DNA of 64,000 bases from Turritopsis dohrnii (taxonomy: Eukaryota; Cnidaria; Hydrozoa; Anthoathecata; Oceaniidae). The translations under genes and the position numbers were made by a program. This document shows, in pieces, positions 47,729 to 64,000 of the stretch (the first letter of the stretch is position 1; the number at the start of each line of letters is the position of its first letter). The notes beneath the pieces are model-generated. The model had not been told where the DNA came from and made no database searches. It was given only the letters and a program-made list of their open reading frames with translations. The DNA lies in NCBI GenBank assembly GCA_027922465.2, contig BQMF02000016.1, positions 992,001 to 1,056,000 on the forward strand, written 5' to 3'.

Positions 47729-48829
47729 TTTATAAGCAACCAGTGTTCTGTTGTCTTCAACTCTGGTCCAATCGTCGCCAGTAATAAAGACACACTTTTT
47801 GTGTAAGGACCAGAGGTATTTCTATTATTAGATCTACAGAGAAAAGTCAGATTATTAGTTCAATGTCACATCAGTACTCTGGATACTAGTAATTATGTAA
47901 GTAAGTATAAGTAAGTAACTGATAGTTTTTCGTCCTTGGCCTTCTATCGGTAATGGTTGGCTCTTCCGCCCGCTGACTTGCAGGTAGTAGTTGACGAGAT
48001 GCATAGCATTGCTCTAACTCATCCAAAAGCCAGTGTGCAGTTAATACGCACACACAAAATATTAAAAAAACTCCAGGTTTGGACAGTAAGAAAAAGCGTA
48101 ATAGTTTTAGTTCAGTGTTGTTTTAAAATGTTGAATGAACGTGAAAAACAGAAATATGTTACATCAATGTCACAGATGTTTTGTTTGTTGATGACAGTGC
48201 TATGGTGATTGGTTTTTATATTCTTTGAACAGCATTGAAGCTGTGTGATTTCAGAGCAAAAGCAAAAGTTCATCATTGTTGATAGTCAGACTGAAGAATC
48301 ACTTTTATTTTACATCCTGATTGTAGCCCAACTGAAAAGACATGATGTATGCTATGGCTATATGAAGGAAACCCTTTTTATGTGGAGAACAACCAGTTAT
48401 TCAGTGTTTTGATTTATGTTCGTTGTTTGTAAGGAAAATTTTTACGAAATGAAAATATCATATACAGTATCAAAACAGTATATGCAACAAAATGCTTCTG
48501 TTGTTAGATTAAACGACTATCCAGGAAGCATATTTCATTCTTTCAAGTCATTAGGTGTCTCGTGTATTAGAAAATTATGGGTGGTATAAAAAATATCTTT
48601 CGATTGAATAATTATGATTGACAAAAGTCAGTGAATGCAGAAAGAGAGTGTTTCTTATTGAGAATGAGCCCTTAAAGGAAAACTTCTCAATATTGCTTCA
48701 ATTTATGTATTTTACAAGATTTCATGCCTAAAAAGTTTTTTCTGAAAATGGCATCTCACGAATTTTAATGTACGCAACTTTGATCAGTTTAGGCTGCTCG
48801 TGACACTTTGTGCCTTTAAAGGAGTGGTA
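47729..48829. other. Gene-free stretch
   Basis: No recognisable exon. Contains a short ATAAGTAAGT-type tandem run at about 47897-47920 and the second copy of repeat E. Confidence 0.5.
48345..48575. repeat. Repeat family E, copy 2, lacking element D
   Basis: Left end GAAGGAAACCCTTTTTATGT then GGAGAACAACCAGTT is the inverse of 10838-10885. The interior AAAATATCATATACAGTATC is the uninterrupted equivalent of the element D insertion point. The right half matches 10600-10700. Confidence 0.65.
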
Positions 48830-49072
48830 TCGTCATTTCAAATTTTATGACAAATTTTAGTTTAAAAAATGTATAGTTAGCCTGCGTTAAAGCTTTTTTA
48901 AAAAACGTTTTACTTCCGAAGATATTGAGTTTTTAATTATTTTATAAACCCCCATCTTTTTTTCTGATGAAAAACGTGTGACGTCATTGAAGAAGTTTCA
49001 TTTATTTTTATTTGGCATGTCAGTGCAAAGGAGCTTATTAGTTTCTCATGTTTTCAAAAACCATGAGTGAGA

Positions 49073-49375
49073 ATTCAAGTGAAGAGGAATCAGATGTTCT
49101 CAGCGAAGATGAAGAATTTAGCAATGAGTTTTATTCAAGGATTTCACAGAGAATTTTAGTGGTTTGAGCCATATAGTTTTGACCCAGTTGCTGTAAAGAA
49201 CATGAAAGAAGTCCGGATGATGATTTTGATGATGCTGACGAAAATGATTTACCGGAAACAGTTGGCAACAAACAGTGATGCAAATGTAGAAGTTGTAGCA
49301 AGAGGAATTGATTGTTCTGGTTGCAAAGAAGTTTATGCGATCGAAGACGATAAATTTCAAAAATCAAAATGAAAA
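49073..49375 (+). pseudogene. Relic of a P2X7-ballast-like gene
   Basis: From ATG at 49073, an acidic Ser/Glu N-terminus (MSENSSEEESDVLSEDEEFS) is followed, after frame changes, by FEPYSFDPV. Then come DDDFDDADENDLPETVGNKQ, a stop where Trp is expected, and CKCRSCSK. The order acidic head, xPYxFxP, acidic spacer, WCxCxxC matches 51882-52324 in the neighbouring Kolobok element. At least two frameshifts and one stop; the C-terminal half is not seen. Confidence 0.5.
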
Positions 49376-49659
49376 AAAACATACATGCAATATTGAGCTG
49401 ATCATTGATCATAGTAAAATTCATTATATTAAAAGTTAACGTTTTTCCAATTTTCCGTTTCAGGCAGGAGTTCAAGAAACAATAGCTCATTCTATGAAAA
49501 CAATAATGAAATAATCGGTGAAACGGAATAATATTCAAATGCCTAGTTTGAAGAGAAACATGAAAACAAAAATCGAAAAAACGCTTGCATACAGAAAGTA
49601 AAAGTTCACCTATATGTATAACGAAAAATGCAGATAAAACACTAAAGTAAAACTCCTTA

Positions 49660-50337
49660 CCCTATTACCCCGCATATAAGCGCTGCGCCTATAGCAAGGA
49701 CAATCAAGTTCTGGCACGATTTTTTTATAAAAAAAACGCCGACCTATAGGCGCATGCGCCTATATTTAATGGAGCCTGGAATAGCCTGGAATAAGAGCCT
49801 TCCGTATGGGTGGGAAAAAGTCTAACAGGAAAAGCAGGAAAATTCATTTTTGTAATGGTTTTACATTTTAAAACTCTATGTCTACAACAACATCGTCATC
49901 ATGAGATGCTGACAGCAGAGATGGAGCCAGAACATGAACACGACAAGTTCGCAGTGAAAATTGTCAAAAACAATGAAGCTGTTGAACATCTTCCAAAAGA
50001 ACTTTCGAAATACTGTACTTCTGCCTTACTTGCGGGGCAAAGATATCCTGTAAAATTACGGGAAAGAAGGAAAACAAGAAAAGGAATGGCTTGGGAGTAC
50101 CATGTATACGGTGGAAGGGCCACACTTTTTGGTGTCTAAAGTGGAATTTTTTGTAAGAGATTACCTGAGAAGAACAAAATAAGTCGTCATTAAGATGTGA
50201 ATATTTTATTGGTTTCGTCCCCTAAGTTTGGACCTTTGATCGAGTCATTTCGACAGGATATAGGCGCATGCACCATGACCCGGATATAGGCGCATTGCGC
50301 CTATAACCGGGGTGCGCTTATATGCGGGGTAATAGGG
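49660..50337. mobile_element. TA-flanked mini-element carrying a HIRAN-like ORF, nested
   Basis: Ends CCCTATTACCCCGCATATAA and its inverse TATATGCGGGGTAATAGGG, flanked by TA at 49658-49659 and 50338-50339. Subterminal GCGCCTATA / TATAGGCGC motifs occur at both ends in both orientations. 678 bp, inserted in the 48830-50823 element. Confidence 0.75.
49855..50139 (+). pseudogene. HIRAN-like domain fragment
   Basis: The frame is open from before 49855 to TAA. It carries the HIRAN pattern: MEPEHEHDKFAVKIV (E-x-N/H-x-H-D-x-x-A-V), then VEHLPKELSKYC (VGHLPRELS), then YPVKLRERRKTRKGMAWEYH. HIRAN domains bind DNA ends, for example in HLTF. About 95 residues, with no helicase or nuclease attached; the 5' part of the gene is missing and no good start exists, so it is called a fragment. 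The match is by eye. Confidence 0.6.
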
Positions 50338-50823
50338 TATAACATGTTTACCATCAAATTTCTTCCAAAACATGATTCTTTAAAATTTAAGTGACGTAAA
50401 GATGGAAGATTAGCCTCGCTTCAACTTTGAAATCCATATTTTTTTTAAATATGAATTTTAGGTAATCTAAACAAACTAATGTTCTGTCCTTTGGTTGAGT
50501 CATACTGTCACATCCCACAGCAGCACAAATAACCATGTTTTTCGTTAGATTTAAGAAAAACACTTAGTTATTGCTTGAATTTCAAAGAACACTTGCTCGA
50601 TTTGAATGCAAAACATCGCATCGACATTGAATATAACTTCTTCAATGACGTCACATAATTATTACTAATCTATTCAGCGTTTTAAGCCTATGTTTTAAAG
50701 TGGCATTTTATAGCGAAAAAAAGACTTTTTTTTTCCAAATTAAATTTATTTTGTAGTATCTACATTAAAACAAGGTATACATGAAGAAAAAAAATTTTTT
50801 CAAATTTTCATGACACCACTCCT

Positions 50824-51625
50824 TTAAGGTAGCAACTTCTTGGACACTTTTTAACTCCTCAGCATTTTAAGTGAAACCTTATCATACGACAAATCTCATA
50901 TGGCAAAAGTCTAAGCTTTTCAATGGTAAAGCTGGTTTTTGGATTTTTCAAGGGCAGTAGTTTGTTTTTGTCATTGAATTGGTCTTGGTTTTCTTTGATT
51001 GATCTTTCACACATTTTGTGTAAACAAGAGTCATTTAAAGCTGATTACTCTTTTGAGTCTACATTTAAGTACCTTAACTCCTTTAATTTTCGCACCTCTT
51101 TTATTTTAAGGTTTTTTTATTACTTAGAGCTTGTTGTTTCATTCATTCAATAAAATTGGGAGCCATTGCTTTCTCTGCAACAAAAACAAAATTAGTATTT
51201 TGAAATAAGCTATTTTTAGATTTTTGAAAGTGTTTCATTTTTCAAAATGTTAAGTTATTTCCATAAACTGTTTGCATCAACTAAAAAAAACGTTTTTTTA
51301 ACCAGCTTTAAGAAAAATAACTAATAAAAGGAATCTTGTTGACTTCTGTTCTGCTCTGTCTCAATAAGTCACAACAAAGTAATGACTCTTGATATTCTTG
51401 GAATTTTTAGTAACAATTCTCAAAACATATAGTGTATCCATTAATGATTGTTATTGTTTCCACTAAAACAATCACATAATGACAAAGATATTTTGTGATC
51501 ATCACTAAACTAAAAAAATCACAAGTTCATTTTTGTACACTATTTGTAACAGCTTTGAAAATGCTGAAAGTCAGTTTTTGAATAATCAAAAAATCATTTT
51601 TCGTTCCTGAGATATTGCTGTTTAT
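50824..51625. other. Gene-free stretch between two Kolobok-type elements
   Basis: AT-rich, stops in all frames, no inverted or tandem repeat recognised. Confidence 0.5.
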
Positions 51626-51881
51626 AGGGGAAGTCAACTTTTGAAAAACATTTTTTCAGAAATTGTTAAAAATGATACATTATACTCCATAAAACAGAAA
51701 AAATATATAATACATCACTTAAAAACATTTTTTCAGTTATTTTCATGTCAAAAACGCTCAGCATATTCTTGTGTTTTTGATACGGTTGCGCAAAGAGCGA
51801 AATCCTGGACCCCAATCGAAGCAATTACGTCACGTCGTGCAAGAAGGTAAACTAGACGTTGATATTCACGTGAAAAAATAA

Positions 51882-53061
51882 ATGTGCAAAAGCAGGGAGG
51901 ATTCTGAGACTGATGATTTTTCGTTTAATGAAGAATTTTCCTCTTCCATTGATGTAAGTAAACTGAAACCTTATGATTTTGAACCAATCGTTTCCTCGGA
52001 TGAAAGTAGCAATGAAGATTACATCGGCCAGGAAGAAAACATCTCTTCTACATCAAATTCTCGCATAGGTAATATTTCTTGGTATGCGGCGAGTGCAAAA
52101 ATATGACAAATGAAACTGAAACCTTATGATTTTGAACCAATCGTTTCCTCGAATGAAAGTAGCAATGAAGATTACATCGGCCAGGAAGAAAACATCTCTT
52201 CTACATCAAATTCTCGCATAGGTAATATTTCTTGGTATGCGGCGAGTGCAAAAATATGACAAATGAAACTGAAAGCATACATGTTGTGTCGAGTCTAACG
52301 AAATACCAGACGATTTCCTCGAAGGTAATTGCAAAATATTTGAGTAATTATGTTTAATTACACTTCTATTTTCTTTTATGACTTTTTCGAAATTCTTTCA
52401 ACTTTCAACTTAACTATTTCTCTCGCTTTCACGCATCACAGATTTGTCAATTACGATGCTATGAAAAATGCTCCATCGTTGGTCATTCTCCCTTTCACTT
52501 CAAATAATAAACTAGAGCGAAAATGTGATCTTCGAAAAGTTATTCTATCTGAATGAAAAGAATTGTTCCAATCCATATTCATAAACGGGGGTAAATATGT
52601 GCTTCTTTAGGAAATAAGTGCATAACCAAAGCGCCTGGTTTTTATACGATCTGCATTGAACAGCGCGTTTTGGAAACAGCCATGGCAGCTATTAACGAAT
52701 TAGGGGGCAAGACGTTGGAGAAAAAAAATGAGTTAGTTTAATTTTGTTTATATCATGAATGATATCAAGTAATCCTACAAACAATATTCAAGTAAACTAG
52801 CATATAATTTGCCATGTTGAAACGATGTTCGTGTGTGTTATTTCGTATATTCATTCATTTGTTTATTTACTTTTCTGGGTTTTTTTGGTTTTTTTTTGCT
52901 TTTCCATTAGAAATTAACCTTATGCTGGATATCGACAATTCATATGGTGGATCCATAGCCGTCTAGGTAAAGGAGTTAGACGGGTGATTCCATCATGCGT
53001 TGTTTGGGCGATTAGAAACAAATATTCTTCTGATCAAGTTTATGTAGATTTCAAACACTGA
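51882..53061 (+). pseudogene. P2X7 intracellular (ballast)-like zinc-domain gene carried by the Kolobok element
   Basis: Exon 1 51882-52324 (with an internal 153-bp duplication), exon 2 52611-52731, exon 3 52911-53061, all GT/AG. The N-terminus is acidic with KPYDFEPIVSSDESS, then SRIGNISW. Next, in a shifted frame, come CGECKNMTNETES and, after another shift, CCVESNEIPDDFLEG. Exon 2 reads NKCITKAPGFYTICIEQRVL. Exon 3 reads [20 protein letters not shown] then [20 protein letters not shown], ending TGA at 53059-53061. This WCxC..CC..IP..C....F..ICL....[21 protein letters not shown] order is that of the P2X7 C-terminal cysteine-rich domain, which in vertebrates binds zinc and GDP. No P2X channel part exists here. 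A 2-nt excess (TGGTATGC) in both duplicate copies and later one-base shifts disable it. Domain identity is by eye. Confidence 0.68.
51961..52266 (+). repeat. 153-bp tandem duplication inside the ballast-like gene
   Basis: Two consecutive copies starting at CTGAAACCTTATGATTTTGA differ at about one base (TCGGATGAA versus TCGAATGAA). The unit is 51 codons, so it would preserve frame. Both copies share the same frame-breaking TGGTATGCGGC, so the break predates the duplication. Confidence 0.9.
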
Positions 53062-53295
53062 TTAATAAATAGCCGTAGAAGATAATGAGTTTTTTGTTTG
53101 GCATTCTATTTTAGTGGTAGTAGAGTAAAAAATCATGACTTAAAAATTATCTTAAAAACTAAAAATCCAATAAAAAAGAAAAAAACAGTTTTTGAGCTAA
53201 GGGAACTTGACACACAATGAAAAACATCCTTCATAATGAACAAAATATTAAAATATCAACAATAAAGGAACTTTCTGAGCTAAAGCATAAAATTA

Positions 53296-55592
53296 TCATT
53301 CAAATCTTGTTCTCATGAGTTTAATCGCTTGCGCTTTTTCTGGCTTTTCCCCTGGAGCAATGTTTTCTGGGATATTTTCCGGCAACAACGGGAGCTCTCC
53401 AGCACATGCCTCTGATGTCGCATTTGTAGTGGCTTCAAGTAACTCACTAAGATAATCTTGATTTTTTTTCTCGATAATCTTTTTCACAACCCAACTTTGT
53501 GTGACTCGTGAAAAAGATTGCTTGTGCTGTAAAACGCCTTCTTTTGTGCGTTCTTGTTTGCAGTTTGCACCACTGTTATAATCAAGAATAGCTAACTGGG
53601 TGCACGCTATCATACCATACATGGAAAAGTAGAGCCTTTTGGGACAATACTTTGTCAACAAGGAATGAAATACTTCTAAATTTCCAGTATGGCTAAACTT
53701 GGCTAAATACTTCAAGTCCCCCAGTGTCCGTTTGTTTTCGATGATAACTTTTAAAGATAGATAAGCCGGGGAGTCATTCTTCAACCATTTCCGTTCTTTT
53801 TCAAGCATAGAATGTTCACATTCGTGAAATACCTCATAACCCTCCCAAGAATGTATTCCACATATATGGAAGAGAATACTCTGCCACTTTTCTTTTAATA
53901 CCATCGGATCACCGTTGCAGCTGGCACAGCACCACCACATATGATTGACTATGGCTTTAATCCAATCATTAAGAGGTCGACAATCTTTTTTCTTTGCAGC
54001 TGATGTTAAAGCTTTTTTCATTGACTTCACAAAATGCCATACATCAAACTGATGAGAAATATGAGGGTAGTCGGTTTTCAGCATAGATCTTATTTGCAGA
54101 TGACGATCAGTTGTTAAAGTCGTGATTGGGATATTCAACTTGGTGAACTTAGCAAAATTTCAAGCCCTTTCTTTTCCATTCTATTCGAGTTTTCGACAGT
54201 GCCTACATGGACAACGTGAATACGATAAAACATCGCTCTCGAAATATGGACGACATTTATGGAGGACAACATCTCATTTCCGGAATATAATATCGCTGCC
54301 GAAAGCAAAACATTCCCTGCTGCAAAGCGTTTGATGTTTGGTTGTGATCACCATGTATACTTGTGGTTCTTTTCACATTTTGTTGTAACAAATAACAACG
54401 TTCCTTTAGTTTTGACTTCAATAATGGTTTTTTGTTTGAAACATCTAAAACAGAATTGGAAAAGTGACACCAAGCTACTCCAAAACACTAAAAATTTCGG
54501 CTCTGATGCTGCTGTTAAACAGTTCTGCTGTTTCCTGAACAAGGTAACTCTCCTCATCTGAATCATCAACACTTTCGTCTGATTTTTTTGTTGGATCAAA
54601 AAGAGGATCTTTTACGGCATTGATCTCCTCACACACTTTGAACTCTGGCTCAGATTCAGTTTTAGGAGCATTAATTTCTTCTTCTTGCCACGTGATGTAC
54701 GAATTTGGCGAAAATGTCAGTTCTGTATTGCAGCTTTTTTCCTTTATCTTTGGACGAGAAATTTTGACCTTTAAAATCTCTTTTGGTTGTGGAGTGGCCG
54801 GCGTAATACAGCTGGTCTCACATATAAAGTGTTTGGGATCATACTGGGTGCATATAGATTTTTGAACGCAAGGATCCCCTACACACTTATCAACGGTTAC
54901 CACAGGATCTGTTTCCTCACACTGGTCAACTGTGTAAGTCACCAAGGTTTGTTCATCAATGATATCATTGGACTCATAGGTCATCACAAGTTCATCTAAA
55001 ATGCTTTCAACGCATTGCTTTTTCGCCAAGATAGTGGCTCTGTTTTCTGAAGATCCGCGGCGTTTTTTCTCAGAAGAAAAAGTAAATAGTGTGGGCACAG
55101 CGTCTTCCTTAAGACGACGGTTTCTCTTGATTCCCAAAACAGGTTTTACAATATCTCTAGTAACTCGGGGGGAGTTACTAGAGATACCTGGTTTTCTTAT
55201 TTTGATATTCACGTGGTGCACATGTTTCATTCGAAATCAATTTCTTTGCAATCGTTGTAGAATACAGAAATAATTTAATAGATTATTTTGAAAACAGTCG
55301 TACGGTAGAAAGATAACAATAATAAAAACACTTTACAGTATTCAATATCTAAAGGAAGTTTGTAAATATGGTGTGTTCATACCTGCAAGTCATGTACGAA
55401 GCAATGCTCTTCAAAGTGATCTGAACAGATGTAAAAACTACAGTCTTTGGGAAGTGGTCCATCACGTCGTATTTTATGCAGCCATTGCTTTTGAATATCT
55501 TTGTGTTGTTTAGATGGAATTAGATGGAAACTAATTTCTTTTTCCTTTCGCTCGGACCAATTCGTACAATCTATAGCTGAACAGCTAACCAT
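53296..55592 (-). pseudogene. THAP-domain Kolobok-type transposase, decayed
   Basis: Exon 1 (55592-55383) encodes a THAP zinc-binding domain: MVSCSAIDC supplies the first two Cys, YICSDHF the last Cys and His, and HCF follows. It ends at a GTATGA donor. 55230-54475 is an acidic, basic-patched linker. 54500-54130 reads FLVFWSSLVSLFQFCFRC, RFAAGNVLLSAAILYSGNEM with stops (after KYTW, SM and SSPS). 54138-53296 is the catalytic half: TTDRHLQIRSML, SHQFDVWHFVKSMKKAL, FSHTGNLEVFHSLL, with Asp, Asp and Glu candidates in place. THAP domains recognise the element ends. Three or more stops make it non-functional. P-element transposases also carry THAP, but the DRHxxI...FDxWH pattern and TTAA target favour Kolobok. 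Confidence 0.8.
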
Positions 55593-55893
55593 AATTTCAC
55601 AAGAACTTATTATGAACTTTTACGAAAAAGATATTTTTTTGTTTCACTGAATTCTTCGCATGAGAGATTTGTTTCTTGCACGACATGACATCATACAGCG
55701 TACTTGGACCCAGTTCTCTTGAAAACTCTTGCTACTCATATTTTCCGTAGTAAATCGAGCATGATGGTGGGGAATTTAAATGTTTTGGAGAGTAAACGAA
55801 CACTAAATATGTATTTTTTTTGTTCTTCTTATGTTTGAGTACAGATAAAACACAAAATCTGTTATTTCATTTTTTAGTAGACTTCCCCTTTAA

Positions 55894-57377
55894 AGGTTTC
55901 TTCCGAAACATGATCTCCATGGCAATGTGACATCACAACGTTCAAGAAGATATTGCTGACATATAAATATGTCAATAACTCAGAATTTTTTAATGATATA
56001 TTGTTAGAACATTGCATGTATAATGGTAAATAACTGCAGTTGTGAAAATAGCAAAGAAATATATTGCCATTGCTACTCTAGCTCGGTTCCAGGTCTCTAT
56101 TATTTTTTGCTGACAGCTATCATATTCAACACTGTTACTATGGCGTATTTCGCTTTAACTTACGTCCAGTTTCCATTTTCTAAAATTTCTTTTCCCTTAC
56201 CTGAGCAGATCTCCATTTATAGATTTGTCAGCAAAAAACAGAAGAGACCTGGAAACAAACCAAGGGTAGCTATGGCAACAAATATTTTTAGTAATTCGAT
56301 ACCTATAGGTGTTTGCCACTACACATAGAAAATTCTAGCAGTGTATCACTAATATTTCTTCAGTTATTACGGTAGCAGCGAAAGCGAATACCGTATTAAA
56401 ACACCCTTGTACTACTACTACTCCTCCTCCGGCCGAAATGGCAATTAGTCTACGATTTAGAGTCTGCGAGACTCTACTTATAACGCCATATAATTTCTAG
56501 CGAGGAACGCAGTCTGCGAATTGTTTAATGTTTTGCATATCAAACATTTAAAAATACGTTTTCTATGATATTTTCTAACTCAACTCATGGAGGAATGAAT
56601 ATTAATCAAATAGGTCTACATAAAAATGAGACTTATAGTTACTTATGCTAACTGAAAATACTTTGATACTTGAAATTTGATATATGTTGTTTGAGAGAAT
56701 GTAGCTGGATCTCCTGGCTACATAAGTTCTTGTTACTTTCTACGTTTGTTAGATATCTGTTCTGTCTTTGAACATCAAAGTTTTCAAAAATCGAGTTAAA
56801 AAAAAGGAAGTTATCTCTTCGAATTCATTTTCGGTTTCAAGAAATTATAATTCAAAACATACATTTTTTTTCCGAAGGAACGCGTTTTTTTCTACATAAG
56901 CTCTTACAAAAAAAAAGGCACGTTATAAACAGCTCATGCATGTATAATTCTTTTGTCTTCTAATAAATTAAATTGCTGGTGTGTTATGATTAGACCCTAT
57001 TTACACGAGTTAGTAATTTTAAAAATTATTATCGTTTATGCCTGTTTTCCACCAGTAAGATATCTCAAGAAATAACGTTTACAGAACTTTTAAGAACTTT
57101 ATGCAAAATTTCGAAAGTATTCTTGTGGCAAGTACTTTTGCTGCTACCGTTTAGCACCATCCGGCTCTTGTTTACATATTTGCATGTCAGCAATTTCCTT
57201 TTGAACATTGATTTGTCACATTGCCATGGAGATCAAGTTTTGAGCAAACATTTTAAATGGCAATATCTCGAGATCGAAAAATGATTTTTTGAAAATTCAA
57301 ATTTGACTTTCATCATTTTTAAAATTTCTCCATATGGTAATAAAAATTAATTTTGGTTTTTTAAGTGTAGTTCCCCT
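55894..57377. mobile_element. Third TTAA-flanked Kolobok-type remnant, abutting the second
   Basis: Shares TTAA 55890-55893 with its neighbour; the right end is AGTTCCCCT followed by TTAA (57378-57381). Internal inverted arms: ACATGATCTCCATGGCAATG at 55909 and its inverse CATTGCCATGGAGATCAAGT near 57220. The arm is about 20 bp from the left end but about 145 bp from the right, so the left end seems to have lost about 125 bp. No transposase. A 101-codon open frame (56023-56328) has no recognisable family. Confidence 0.5.
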
Positions 57378-57731
57378 TTAAAAGATGAGAATGAATGATT
57401 TTTCTTCCCTCACCTTTTCAATATTGTTGTGATGGGCAGTTCTATGGCTTTTAGCTTCATAGGTTCAGATATTTTGGAAAATAATATACCAAACCTGGAA
57501 CCCTTCCAAAAGGATCCCTATTTGGGACTCCAAATAAATTGGAAATGTGTCCCCAAGTTTAAAACTGGGTATTTCTCCAGAAAAATATCTAAAAAGCTAC
57601 TGATATGTTAGTGGAAATAGACAGATTGAAAAACTTTAACTCATATGATCTTTACTTTATCATGTGTTATACATTCATCCGAAATGTTTTTGCAGAAGCT
57701 AAATTGTTTCTTGTTTTCTAGAATACATTTA

Positions 57732-64000
<6,269 letters not shown>

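Larger units (their letters stand above)
48830..50823. mobile_element. TTAA-flanked Kolobok-type element, non-autonomous
   Basis: Flanked by TTAA at 48826-48829 and 50824-50827. Ends AGGAGTGGTATCG and its inverse CATGACACCACTCCT; a second inverted pair is TGTGACGTCATTGAAGAAG near 48980 and CTTCTTCAATGACGTCACAT near 50640, implying arms of about 180 bp. It contains a relic of a P2X7-ballast-like gene and a nested TA-flanked element, but no transposase. Confidence 0.72.
51626..55889. mobile_element. Kolobok-type DNA transposon, two convergent genes, decayed
   Basis: Ends AGGGGAAGTC (51626) and the inverse GACTTCCCCT (55889). The right target is TTAA (55890-55893), the left TTAT, one base off. 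Minus strand: THAP transposase (55592-53296). Plus strand: a three-exon P2X7-ballast-like gene (51882-53061). The two genes converge with about 235 bp between stop codons. TTAA targets plus a THAP transposase with DRH, FDVWH and NLEVFH motifs fit Kolobok. Stops in the transposase show the copy is dead. Confidence 0.78.

Noticed and set aside
47957..48208. 83-codon plus-strand frame
   Set aside because: No recognisable family, no ATG at the proposed start and no supporting splice sites; treated as chance.
53296..55592. P-element transposase as an alternative to Kolobok
   Set aside because: Both carry THAP, but P elements make 7-8 bp duplications, whereas the flanks here are TTAA-like and the DRHxxI / FDxWH motifs suit Kolobok.
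56023..56328. 101-codon plus-strand frame with CxC motifs
   Set aside because: Considered as another ballast-like relic, but the Trp, CC and RRVIPSC blocks are absent and the rest is AT-driven hydrophobic sequence.

Overview
The window is 64 kb of AT-rich animal nuclear DNA. Genes are split by short GT-AG introns. Gene content (an integrin beta leg module, TNF-receptor cysteine-rich domains, ANKS6, DHX38) together with many THAP/Kolobok-type, Harbinger-type, pogo-type and Ty3-type elements suggests an invertebrate metazoan, most likely a cnidarian and perhaps a hydrozoan. The organism call is inference; no marker gene settles it.

Layout. 1-5161: no gene, several short DNA-transposon remnants. 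5162-6814 (+): five-exon gene for a 149-residue secreted or GPI-anchored TNF-receptor-like protein. 6815-11961: transposon graveyard. 11962-15344 (+): seven-exon gene for a 222-residue secreted protein made only of integrin beta I-EGF modules plus the beta-tail domain. 15345-19458: no gene, repeats and microsatellites. 19459-26400 (-): twelve-exon ANKS6 orthologue, complete and in frame over 748 codons. 28865-30313 (-): type I membrane protein with two homologous four-Cys ectodomains, a Thr-rich linker and an acidic-dileucine tail. 33251-38223: Ty3-like retroelement (+) interrupted by a LINE fragment. 40196-41627: broken pogo-like transposase (-). 42050-47728: second Ty3-like element (-) interrupted in gag by a TIR element that itself hosts a Harbinger-like foldback. 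48830-57377: three neighbouring TTAA-flanked Kolobok-type elements. 57732-64000 (+): DHX38/PRP16, eleven exons seen, C-terminus beyond the window.

The most interesting material is in the Kolobok-type block. The 4.3-kb element has two convergent genes: a decayed THAP transposase on the minus strand and, on the plus strand, a three-exon gene resembling the zinc-binding intracellular 'ballast' domain of P2X7 receptors. A neighbouring TTAA-flanked element carries a relic of the same second gene and is itself invaded by a small TA-flanked element encoding a HIRAN-like domain. The other notable items are the stand-alone integrin beta leg protein and the minimal TNFR-like protein.

The host genes show no operon-like coupling. 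ANKS6 (cilium), DHX38 (spliceosome) and the three surface or secreted proteins look functionally independent. Exon boundaries were chosen by splice consensus, reading-frame closure and family similarity read by eye; no search or alignment was run.
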